Source of the DNA: Streptomyces sp. SA15
GTDB taxonomy: Bacteria > Actinomycetota > Actinomycetes > Streptomycetales > Streptomycetaceae
NCBI RefSeq assembly: GCF_002291145.1
Contig: NZ_NTGE01000124.1
Coordinates: forward strand, 1-48,351
Reading direction: 5' to 3'
DNA: 48,351 bases
Below the pieces are notes generated by a model. It was not told where the DNA came from, searched no databases, and was given only the letters and a program-made list of their open reading frames with translations. Both the position numbers and the translations under genes were made by a program. Of this stretch, positions 40,682 to 47,517 are shown piece by piece. Each line of letters opens with the position of its first letter. Positions within the stretch are counted from its first letter, which is position 1.

Positions 40682-41332
40682 ATGGGCGTGGCAGGCACTC
40701 AGGAGGACGGGCGGATCGCTCGCGGCAACCAGAGCCGTCAGCTGATCCTCAGGCGCGCCGTGGACATCGCGTCGGTCGACGGACTGCAAGGACTGTCCCT
40801 CGGCCAGTTGGCGAACGAGCTCCAGCTCAGCAAGAGCGGCGTGTTCGCCCTGTTCGGGTCCAAGGAGGACCTGCAACTCGCCACCATCCGGGCCGCCATC
40901 ACCGTCTATCTGGAGCACGTGGTCCAGCCGGCCCGCGACCTGCCGTCGGGAGTCGGCCGCCTGTGGCGGCTGTGCACCGCCTGGCTCACCTACTCCAAGG
41001 AACGGGTCTTCCCCGGCGGCTGCTTCTTCTTCGCGGTCTCGGCCGAGTACGACGCCCGGGAGGGCAAGATCCACGACACGCTCGCCGCGGCCCGCACCAA
41101 CTGGTTCACCTACCTGGAGCAGACCGTGCGGGAGGCGCAACTGGCGGGCGAGATCGACGGGGACACGGATGTCCCCCAGCTCGTCTTCGAGATCGTCGCG
41201 CTGTTGGAGATGGCGAACGCCGAATCCGTCCTGCACAACGAGTTCACCTGCTACGACAAGGCGGCCAAGGCCATCCTGAACCGCCTGCGGGCCGTGGCCA
41301 CCGACCCGTCGCTTCTGCCCGAGACTCCCTGA
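40682..41332 (+). CDS. TetR-family regulator of the lipid-modification region
   Basis: 216 residues from ATG 40682; AGGAG lies upstream at a longish spacing, so GTG 40688 is a possible alternative. The helix-turn-helix is LGQLANELQLSKSGVFALFG followed by SKEDLQLATIRAA. The ligand domain contains VFPGGCFFFAVSAEYDAREG, a signature of a TetR C-terminal subfamily common in actinobacteria. Five matching operators lie at promoters in this region, one being its own. By analogy with regulators of desaturase genes, the ligand may be an acyl-CoA or acyl-ACP; this is inference. Confidence 0.9.
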   Translation: MGVAGTQEDGRIARGNQSRQLILRRAVDIASVDGLQGLSLGQLANELQLSKSGVFALFGSKEDLQLATIRAAITVYLEHVVQPARDLPSGVGRLWRLCTAWLTYSKERVFPGGCFFFAVSAEYDAREGKIHDTLAAARTNWFTYLEQTVREAQLAGEIDGDTDVPQLVFEIVALLEMANAESVLHNEFTCYDKAAKAILNRLRAVATDPSLLPETP

Positions 41333-41349
41333 GCGCGCGGATCACGGAC

Positions 41350-41380
41350 GGCGGCCCGTTCCCCACGGGAGCGGGCCGCC
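41350..41380. terminator. Bidirectional terminator between TetR and enoyl reductase genes
   Basis: GGCGGCCCG and CGGGCCGCC form a perfect 9-bp stem, with an inner TCCC/GGGA pairing that lengthens the hairpin. It lies in the 70-bp gap between convergent genes and would serve both. Confidence 0.75.
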
Positions 41381-41402
41381 GCCGGTGTGTCCGAGGCCGG
41401 TG

Positions 41403-42182
41403 TCATGCGCCGACGGCGTGCACACCGCCGTCGACGTGCACGATCTCCCCCGTGGTCCGGGGGAACCAGTCGGACAGCAGCGCGACGACGGCACGGGCGG
41501 CCGGTTCGGGGTCGGCCAGGTCCCAGCCGAGGGGAGCACGCGTCTCCCACACTTCACGGAAGGTGTCGAACCCCGGGATGTGCCTGGCCGCCATGGTCTT
41601 GACCGGCCCCGCCGCGACCAGGTTGCAGCGGATGTCACGCGGGCCGAGGTCACGGGCGACGTACCGCGAGGTCGCCTCCAGCGCGGCCTTGGCCACGCCC
41701 ATCCAGTCGTACGCGGGCCAGGCGATCCGCGCGTCGAAGTCCAGGCCCACGATCGCCCCGCCGCGCTCCTTCATCAGCGGCAGACAGGCCATGGCCAGGG
41801 CCTTGAGGGAGTAGGCGGACACCTCGAGCGCGGTCGCCACGGAATCCCAGCCGGTGGCCATGAAGTCGCCCCCGAGCGCGTCCTGCGGGGCGAAGGCGAT
41901 GGAGTGCACCACGCCGTCCAGCCGTGTGTCGCCGCCCGCGCACTTCCTGATCCGGTCGGCCAGGCTGTCGAGCTGGGCCGTGTCCCGGACGTCGAGTTCG
42001 ACGAGCGGCGCCGGGCGGGGCAGCCGCCGGGCGACACGCTCGACCAGGCCGAGCCGGCCGTAACCGGTGAGCACCACCTCGGCGCCCTGTTCCTGGGCGA
42101 GACGGGCGGCGTGGAAGGCGATCGAGGACTCCATCAGGACGCCGGTCACCAGCACGCGCTTGCCCGCGAGGATGCCGCTCAC
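41403..42182 (-). CDS. Enoyl-[acyl-carrier-protein] reductase, InhA/FabI type
   Basis: 259 residues from GTG 42182, overlapping the hydrolase-2 stop (GTGA). It is an SDR-fold NADH enoyl reductase: GVLMESSIAFHAARLAQEQG matches the InhA cofactor loop, then VVHSIAFAPQ, and PAYDWMGVAKAAL with catalytic Tyr and Lys spaced Y-x6-K. GLDFDARIAWP carries the Phe equivalent to InhA Phe149. As an accessory copy tied to operator C, it probably serves a dedicated acyl chain rather than bulk fatty acid synthesis, although it could be the sole FabI of the strain. Confidence 0.9.
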   Translation of the reverse strand: MSGILAGKRVLVTGVLMESSIAFHAARLAQEQGAEVVLTGYGRLGLVERVARRLPRPAPLVELDVRDTAQLDSLADRIRKCAGGDTRLDGVVHSIAFAPQDALGGDFMATGWDSVATALEVSAYSLKALAMACLPLMKERGGAIVGLDFDARIAWPAYDWMGVAKAALEATSRYVARDLGPRDIRCNLVAAGPVKTMAARHIPGFDTFREVWETRAPLGWDLADPEPAARAVVALLSDWFPRTTGEIVHVDGGVHAVGA

Positions 42183-43042
42183 CGCGCCGTCACCCCGGCC
42201 GGACGGCCGGCCCGGGCGGCACCGCCCGCCACGAACTCCGTGATCTCCTCGACGACTTGGGGCGCGCCGAGGATCCGCCGGTGGCCGAACCTGCGGGTGG
42301 TGACCAGGCGCGCCCGCTCGCCGAAGGTCTCGACGATCCGCTCCGCCTGCCCCGGGTCCACGGCCTCGTCGTCCTCGTCGTGCACGACGAGGAGCGGGAG
42401 CGGGACGTCCCCGGCGCGATGGAGGACGGAGAACCGCGTCCACATGTCCTCTTCGCCCGGGTAGAGATCCCGCTCGATGCGGTGGCGCAGTTCGTCCCCG
42501 AGGTGCGGCCGCAGTCGCATCCGTGCGCAGAACGTGTCGACGAGGTACGCGAAGTCCGGAACCGGGCTGACCGCCACGATCCGGCCGGCCCGCAGGCCCT
42601 GCCGCAGCGCCAGGAAGGTCGCGAGGACGCCGAAGGAGTGCCCGACGACGGCCTCGAACTCCCCGTGCTTACGGTGGAGTTCGGCGATGATGTCGCGGTA
42701 CTCCAGCAGGGTCGTACTGTCTCCCTCGGACTCCCCGTGCCCGGGCGCGTCGAAGGACACCGGGCTGTAGCCCCGCTCGACCAGCCGGGCGACGACCTTC
42801 GCGTACCGCGAGGCACGCGACTCCCAGCCGTGCACCAGGAGTACCGGGCGCTCTCCGTCGCCCCAGCCATACGTGACCGCCGCCGCGCCACCGGCCCGCA
42901 GCTCGCCGGTCCGGGCGCTCTCGATCACCGCCCGCTCGTCGGGCCGGGGCCTGCTGCGGCCGTGCGGCCGGCGGAAGAGGTCGAACAGCTCCTCCCCCTC
43001 GGCGCTCAGGGCCGTCCTGACGGCTGCCGTCGCGGGATCCAT
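42179..43042 (-). CDS. Alpha/beta hydrolase, lipid-region paralogue 2
   Basis: 287 residues from ATG 43042 with GGAGGG upstream. It shares YGWGDGERPVLLVHGWESRA, FDAPGHGESEGDSTTLLEYR and GHRRILG with the paralogues at 39604 and 47518. Nucleophile Ser is in VVGHSFGVLATF and the acid in VVHDEDDEAV. It is co-transcribed with the enoyl reductase from a promoter containing operator C. It is probably a thioesterase or lipase-like enzyme, with substrate unknown. Confidence 0.87.
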   Translation of the reverse strand: MDPATAAVRTALSAEGEELFDLFRRPHGRSRPRPDERAVIESARTGELRAGGAAAVTYGWGDGERPVLLVHGWESRASRYAKVVARLVERGYSPVSFDAPGHGESEGDSTTLLEYRDIIAELHRKHGEFEAVVGHSFGVLATFLALRQGLRAGRIVAVSPVPDFAYLVDTFCARMRLRPHLGDELRHRIERDLYPGEEDMWTRFSVLHRAGDVPLPLLVVHDEDDEAVDPGQAERIVETFGERARLVTTRRFGHRRILGAPQVVEEITEFVAGGAARAGRPAGVTAR

Positions 43043-43078
43043 GCCACGCCCTCCAGATCGATCAGGGATGCCGGATAT

Positions 43079-43094
43079 TAGCACGATCGTTCGC
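43079..43094 (-). promoter_or_regulatory. Operator C of the TetR regulon
   Basis: Reverse strand GCGAACGATCGTGCTA followed by ATAT, giving the same TAATAT -10-like box seen at operator A. It lies 37 bp upstream of hydrolase 2. An A-rich GAAAAG occupies the -35 position. Confidence 0.7.
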
Positions 43095-43142
43095 TCACTT
43101 TTCTCGGGTATCAGATAGCTCTCCAGATGCCCGTAAAAGTAA

Positions 43143-43158
43143 ACGCACGGTCGTGCTA
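43143..43158 (+). promoter_or_regulatory. Operator D of the TetR regulon
   Basis: ACGCACGGTCGTGCTA, followed by TATTGT (43157-43162) as a -10-like box and preceded by GTAAAA at 43133-43138. It drives the rightward small protein-patatin-ferredoxin operon, 35 bp before its start. Operators C and D are 48 bp apart in the divergent region 43043-43193. Confidence 0.7.
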
Positions 43159-43193
43159 TTGTCGGGTGTCAGCACTCCCCCTTGGAGGACGCC

Positions 43194-43367
43194 ATGACGC
43201 TCGCGCACTTCGCTCCCCACCTGGGTGACACGGCGGACCGGCAGCCCGGTCCCAACCAGTGGATCAAGGACCACCTGGACGCCGTGATCGACGCCCAGTT
43301 CCTGAAGGACTGGCCCGAGACCCCCGCCGGCACCATGCCGCGCTCCGAGAACGGACCGGCTCGATGA
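43194..43367 (+). CDS. 57-residue protein of unknown function, first gene of a TetR-regulated operon
   Basis: ATG 43194 has TTGGAGGA 4-5 bp upstream, and the stop overlaps the patatin-like start (ATGA). The peptide starts MTLAHFAPHLGDTADRQPG and contains NQWIKDHLDAVIDAQFLKDW. It is soluble and mildly acidic, with no cysteine, signal or membrane segment. I recognise no family. Strong ribosome site, coupling and operator D all argue that it is real. It might be a partner or carrier-like subunit for the enzymes downstream, but it has no DSL phosphopantetheine motif. Confidence 0.75.
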   Translation: MTLAHFAPHLGDTADRQPGPNQWIKDHLDAVIDAQFLKDWPETPAGTMPRSENGPAR

Positions 43368-44290
43368 GCGGGCAGGTCACCCCGGGCCGCATCGGCATCG
43401 CCGTCGCCTCGGGCATGCTGAAGGGTGTCTACGGCCATGGCGTGCTGTCAGCATTCGAGGAGCGCGGACTGCGCGCCCACGTGTACGGCACCGCCTCCTC
43501 GTCGGCGCTGTCCGGCGGCCTCGCCGCGGTGGGCCTGGCCCGGCACACCGGCGTGGAGTACTGGCTCGACGCCGCCGCGGGCGCCGCGCACAAGGGCATG
43601 AGCCAGGTCGTGCTCGACAGCATCGCGCAGTACGGGCCCGTACTGCGCGAGGGTCTCTTCCGGCCCTCGGCCCCCGAGTTCCTGCTGGCCACCAGCAAGG
43701 TCACCACCTCGGCGGGCGCACAGGCCACCCAGGGCCCCGAGGCGAAGACGCTCGGCCGGCAACTGCTGCGCAACGTCTTCACCGGCGACCGCGGCTGGGT
43801 CCTGGAGAACCTGGCCACGGCCGTGTTCTCCTCGCGTGCCATCCCAGGCGGCGAGGAGCCGCGGCTGACGCCGGCCAACTACGACGCGGTGGCCTACGCC
43901 TCCACGCGCATGCTGCACGCCTGGGACGTACCGGCCGAGATCGCCGGGGAGGCGTACGTCGACGCCTCGTACACCTGCTCCTGCCCGGCGCGCGAGGTCG
44001 CCGCCAAGGACGTGGCCGTGCTGATCGCCATCGGCTGCGACCCCTTCCCGCTCTTCCGCGACCTCTACGCGTCCGAGGAGATCGGCGACGGCTCCGCGTT
44101 GCACGGGGCGCCGGTCCTGGTCGTCAAGCCGGACCAGGACCTCAAGGACCTGGGCGTCGACTATGCCGCCGCGACGTCCGGCGGGCTCGTCAAGGCGTAC
44201 GAACTCGGCCTCGACGCCGGACACCGCTTCGCGGACCGGCACGGCGAGTTGCTCGGCGTGCCGAGCGGACTCGAGGAGGACGGCGCGTGA
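43364..44290 (+). CDS. Patatin-like phospholipase-fold protein with altered active-site motifs
   Basis: 308 residues from ATG 43364. Patatin order is visible: the glycine-rich oxyanion segment VASGMLKGVYGHGVLSAFEE, the nucleophile region VYGTASSSALSGGLAAVGLA, and the Asp region AYVDASYTCS. The canonical GxSxG elbow reads GTASSSA, and the Asp-Gly pair is Asp-Ala. The hydrolytic Ser is therefore uncertain, though a serine run is present. It may be an acyl hydrolase on phospholipid or acyl-carrier, or a non-catalytic lipid binder. It is coupled at both ends (ATGA before, GTGA after). Confidence 0.75.
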   Translation: MSGQVTPGRIGIAVASGMLKGVYGHGVLSAFEERGLRAHVYGTASSSALSGGLAAVGLARHTGVEYWLDAAAGAAHKGMSQVVLDSIAQYGPVLREGLFRPSAPEFLLATSKVTTSAGAQATQGPEAKTLGRQLLRNVFTGDRGWVLENLATAVFSSRAIPGGEEPRLTPANYDAVAYASTRMLHAWDVPAEIAGEAYVDASYTCSCPAREVAAKDVAVLIAIGCDPFPLFRDLYASEEIGDGSALHGAPVLVVKPDQDLKDLGVDYAAATSGGLVKAYELGLDAGHRFADRHGELLGVPSGLEEDGA

Positions 44291-44640
44291 CACATGTGGT
44301 CACCGAGCAGTGCGTGCGCTGCAAGTTCGCGGAGTGCGTCACCTACTGTCCCGTCGCCTGTTTCCGGGAGGCCGAGACCTTTCTGGTGATCGACCCCGCG
44401 GAGTGCATCGACTGCGGCAACTGCGTCGAGGCGTGCCCGGCCGACGCGATCTACCCGGAGGACGAGCTGCCCCCGGAACTCCAGCCCGCCCTGGAGTGGA
44501 ACGCCCGGCTCGCACCCCGGCTCCCGCTGGCCACCACGGCGGACGTCGTGCCGCTCGCCGACGGCGAGGAGTGGGTCGGCCGACCCGACAAGTGGCACAC
44601 CCTCATGGCGGAACAGACTCCCCAGGTCCCGCACGGCTGA
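44287..44640 (+). CDS. fdxA: Seven-iron ferredoxin, Azotobacter FdI type
   Basis: 117 residues from GTG 44287, overlapping the patatin-like stop. The cysteine pattern equals that of Azotobacter vinelandii FdI, shifted by one: C9, C17 and C50 for the 3Fe-4S cluster; C21, C40, C43 and C46 for the 4Fe-4S cluster; C12 and C25 extra. Motifs are QCVRCKFAECVTYCPVACF and CIDCGNCVEACP. The long C-terminal tail is also FdI-like. It is likely the electron donor to the diiron acyl-ACP desaturase encoded convergently just downstream. Confidence 0.92.
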   Translation: MTHVVTEQCVRCKFAECVTYCPVACFREAETFLVIDPAECIDCGNCVEACPADAIYPEDELPPELQPALEWNARLAPRLPLATTADVVPLADGEEWVGRPDKWHTLMAEQTPQVPHG

Positions 44641-44719
44641 CCCTGGTATCGCCCAGGGCCCGTGCCGGAAGTCAGGCCCTGACGTCATATCCCCGCCTTG
44701 CCCGCACAGCCGGCGGCAC

Positions 44720-44750
44720 GCGGGCCGGCATCACACTCGTGCCGGCCCGC
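44720..44750 (+). terminator. Terminator after the ferredoxin operon
   Basis: GCGGGCCGGCA and TGCCGGCCCGC form a perfect 11-bp stem with a 9-nt loop, 80 bp after the ferredoxin stop. It is one of two strong hairpins in the 275-bp convergent gap 44641-44915, which contains no gene. Confidence 0.65.
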
Positions 44751-44858
44751 ACGTCCGGCTTTGCCCCGCGATCGCCGCCTCCCGCACCGCTCTCGGCGCC
44801 GGTCCGGCAAGGGAGCCGCAGTGAGGGGCCCTCCGGCGCGGTCGGTCGGGGCGCGAAC

Positions 44859-44900
44859 GCCGAGGGGGTGACCGGGTCGGATCCCGGTCACCCCCTCGGC
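44859..44900. terminator. 18-bp-stem terminator before the desaturase gene end
   Basis: GCCGAGGGGGTGACCGGG and its exact complement form a perfect 18-bp stem with a 6-nt loop (TCGGAT). It sits 16 bp beyond the stop of the leftward desaturase gene and probably ends that transcript. It is the longest perfect hairpin I found in the window. Confidence 0.8.
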
Positions 44901-44915
44901 TTGCCGTCGGCGGTG

Positions 44916-45884
44916 TCAGGCCGCCGCCTCCCGTAGGGCCCGTGCCGCGCGGATGCCCTCGCGGCGGTCTGTGAAGGACGTCGCCTTCTTGTCCAACTGT
45001 GCGACGAAGGCGGCGAGTTCTTCTCGCGCCGCCTCTCCCGCCGCCCCGAGCCCCGTCCGTTCGAAGATCCGCAGCTTGCGCAGGATCGGCATGACCACGC
45101 TGTCGTGGTGCAGCCGCAGATCGTAGATGCCCGCGATGGCGATCTCCGCGGACTTGCGTCCGAAGTCCTTGATCGTCGATCCGGGCATCTCGAACCCGAC
45201 GACGACGTCGCGGACGACCTCCATCGCGGTGCCGGGTGTCAGCTCGAACGCGGCCTCGACCAGGTTGCGGTAGAAGACCATGTGCAGGTTCTCGTCCGCG
45301 GCGATCCGGGCGAGCAGCGCGTCACAGACCGGATCGGTGCTCGCCTGGCCGGTGTTGCGGTGCGAGATGCGGGTGGCGAGCTCCTGGAACGCGGCATACG
45401 CGATGGCGTGCAGCGCGCTGAAGCCGTCGGGGCGCGCATAGCCCCCCGACATGTGTGTCATCCGTGCGCGCTCCAGGGCTCTGGGGTCGACGGCCCGGGT
45501 GACCAGCAGGTAGTCGCGCAGCGCGATACCGTGCCGGGCCTCCTCGGCCGTCCAGCGGTCGACCCAGGTGCCCCAGGCGCCGTCCTTGCCGAACTCGGCG
45601 ACCGCGAAGTGATATCCGGGCAGGTTGTCCTCGGTGAGCAGGTTGACCACGAGCGAGGTACGGGCCACCTCCGGCAGCGTGGCCTCGTCCGTCGTCCACG
45701 CCCGGCCGCCGAGCGGACCGTCGAAGGTCCGGCCCTCGCTCCACGGGACGTACTCGTGCGGGAACCATTCCTTGGCGACGCCGAGATGACGGTGGAGGTT
45801 GCTCTCCACCACCGGCTGCAGCTCGGCCAGCAGAGAGTGCTCCGCTCGCGCGGCGGAGCGGTCGGACCGGTCGATGGGAGGCAT
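44916..45884 (-). CDS. Diiron acyl-[acyl-carrier-protein] desaturase
   Basis: 322 residues from ATG 45884. It is a soluble stearoyl-ACP-desaturase-like (DesA-type) four-helix diiron protein. The two iron motifs are TAEEARHGIALRDYL (EExRH) and AADENLHMVFYRNL (DExxH), and the preceding helix Glu is in LLTEDNLPGYH. It inserts a cis double bond in an ACP-bound chain using O2 and reduced ferredoxin. It follows the MFS gene by 71 bp on the same strand under operator E. A mycobacterial DesA1/2-like position specificity cannot be predicted. Confidence 0.92.
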   Translation of the reverse strand: MPPIDRSDRSAARAEHSLLAELQPVVESNLHRHLGVAKEWFPHEYVPWSEGRTFDGPLGGRAWTTDEATLPEVARTSLVVNLLTEDNLPGYHFAVAEFGKDGAWGTWVDRWTAEEARHGIALRDYLLVTRAVDPRALERARMTHMSGGYARPDGFSALHAIAYAAFQELATRISHRNTGQASTDPVCDALLARIAADENLHMVFYRNLVEAAFELTPGTAMEVVRDVVVGFEMPGSTIKDFGRKSAEIAIAGIYDLRLHHDSVVMPILRKLRIFERTGLGAAGEAAREELAAFVAQLDKKATSFTDRREGIRAARALREAAA

Positions 45885-45955
45885 GGCGCTGTCTTCTTCC
45901 TCTTCTTCATATCGTCGCGGGAGCGGTGAACTCCCGTCGCGGGCAAGCGGATATG

Positions 45956-47425
45956 TCAGGAAGTCCGCGAGGACCGGACGCGGATCGCCGGCGCGGCCAC
46001 CGCTGCCGCCAGTGCGCCGACGGCGCAGGCGAGGAACACCTCCAGGTATCCCTGGTCGTCGAGGACGTCGTACCGCTCGAGAATGGCCGCCAGGGCCGCG
46101 ATGCCCAGCGCACCACCGACCTGCCGGGTCGTCATGAGCAGGCCCGTGCCGGAGGCGAAGCGCTGCGGCGGCAGCGAGGCCGTGGCCGCGTTGGAGATCG
46201 CCGTCAGCGCCGCGCCGATGCCGAGCCCGCCCACGATGCCGAGGGGCAGCCACACCGCCGCGTACTGCCGCTCGTCCCCGAGCAACAGCCACATCGCCCC
46301 GCACGAGGCGCCGAACAGCACGGAGCCGACGGCCACCGCGACCCACTGGGCGGCCGGGCGGACGCGCCGCCCCACCACCATGGCGCCGACCGCGGCGGCG
46401 AAGGCCCCCGGCGTGACCGCGAGGCCCGCCTTCAACTCGGAGTAACCCCACACCGCGTTGAGGAACAGCAGCGAGGACAGGAGGTAGGAGTACATGGCCG
46501 CGCCGAAGAGCACGGAGGTGACGTTGGTGGCCGCGAAGGCGCGGTTGCGCCACAGGTCCCACTCGACGGCGGGCGCCTCGTGCCGCCGGGACACCAGCAG
46601 GGCCACCGCGAGGAGCACCGCACCGCCGATCAGCAGGCCGAGCACGCGTCCGCTGCCCCAGCCCCATTCGGTCCCCTGGGTCACGCCGAAGACGACGCCG
46701 CCGACACCCAGGGCCAGGGCCAGCGTCCCCACCGGGTCGGGCAGCCGGCGTCCGCTCGGTGTGTCTCCGGCGAGCCGGGTCGTGATCATCACGATGGCGA
46801 GCCCGATCGGCAGGTTGATCAGGAAGACGCTGCGCCAGCCCCACACGTCCACCAGCAGTCCGCCGAGGCTCGGGCCCACGGCGGCGGCCATGCTGCCCAC
46901 CGCTCCCCAGACGCCGACGGCGATCTGCCGCCGGGCCGGGGGCGTGTGCTGGAGTACCAGGCCGAGCGCCGCCGGGATCATCCCCGCGGCCGCCACACCC
47001 TGCAGGGCACGGGCGGCGACGAGCAACTCCACGCTCGTGGCGAGCCCGCTCAGCAGCGAGGCGAGGGTGAACAGCGCCGTGGACCTCAGGAACAGCTTCT
47101 TGCGGCCGGTGACGTCCGCGACCCGGCCGGCCACGGCCAGCAGCGCCGCGAACACGACGGTGTACGCCGTCACGACCCAGGTCAGCTGGGACAGGGAGGC
47201 GTCGGGGAAGTCGACGCGGAGGTCGGCGAAGGCGATGTTCACGACGGTGGTGTCGAGTACGGCGAGGAACGTGGCCCCGGACGCGACGAGCAGCGCGCGT
47301 TTCGCCGAGGCCGCGGCCGACGCGGCCGTCGCGGTCGTCTCCGGAGTCCCCGGCGCCCGCTCACCGTCCGGTTCCGCGGTCTGGGCGGGTCCTGCGCCCG
47401 GTGAGGGGGAGGAGGCGGTGGTCAT
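45956..47425 (-). CDS. DHA2-family MFS exporter of the lipid region
   Basis: 489 residues from ATG 47425, with AAGGGA upstream. An Ala/Pro/Thr-rich cytoplasmic leader of about 45 residues precedes some 14 membrane segments. DHA2 motifs are FLAVLDTTVVNIAFADLRV, AGRVADVTGRKKLFL and ARALQGVAAAGMIPAALGL. It is first of a leftward pair with the acyl-ACP desaturase, and operator E lies 73 bp upstream. It could export the lipid product or a toxic inducer of the system. Confidence 0.88.
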   Translation of the reverse strand: MTTASSPSPGAGPAQTAEPDGERAPGTPETTATAASAAASAKRALLVASGATFLAVLDTTVVNIAFADLRVDFPDASLSQLTWVVTAYTVVFAALLAVAGRVADVTGRKKLFLRSTALFTLASLLSGLATSVELLVAARALQGVAAAGMIPAALGLVLQHTPPARRQIAVGVWGAVGSMAAAVGPSLGGLLVDVWGWRSVFLINLPIGLAIVMITTRLAGDTPSGRRLPDPVGTLALALGVGGVVFGVTQGTEWGWGSGRVLGLLIGGAVLLAVALLVSRRHEAPAVEWDLWRNRAFAATNVTSVLFGAAMYSYLLSSLLFLNAVWGYSELKAGLAVTPGAFAAAVGAMVVGRRVRPAAQWVAVAVGSVLFGASCGAMWLLLGDERQYAAVWLPLGIVGGLGIGAALTAISNAATASLPPQRFASGTGLLMTTRQVGGALGIAALAAILERYDVLDDQGYLEVFLACAVGALAAAVAAPAIRVRSSRTS

Positions 47426-47497
47426 GGGAGGTGATCCCTTCGTCGTCGATGCGCGGGCGTCGCCCGGTCCGCAGCGACCGGACCGGCACCGCACAAA

Positions 47498-47513
47498 CTA
47501 AACGACCGTGCGT
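47498..47513 (-). promoter_or_regulatory. Operator E of the TetR regulon
   Basis: Reverse strand ACGCACGGTCGTTTAG shares 12 consecutive bases (ACGCACGGTCGT) with operator D. A -10-like TAGTTT follows, and an AT-rich TTTTAAAT lies upstream. It sits between the stop of hydrolase 3 and the start of the MFS gene. Confidence 0.65.
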
Positions 47514-47517
47514 GCAT

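Noticed and set aside
47426..47440. GGATCACCTCC just upstream (reverse strand) of the MFS start, identical to the 16S rRNA 3' end
   Set aside because: Too short to be an rRNA fragment; probably chance overlap with the AAGGGA ribosome site, although it could pair with it.
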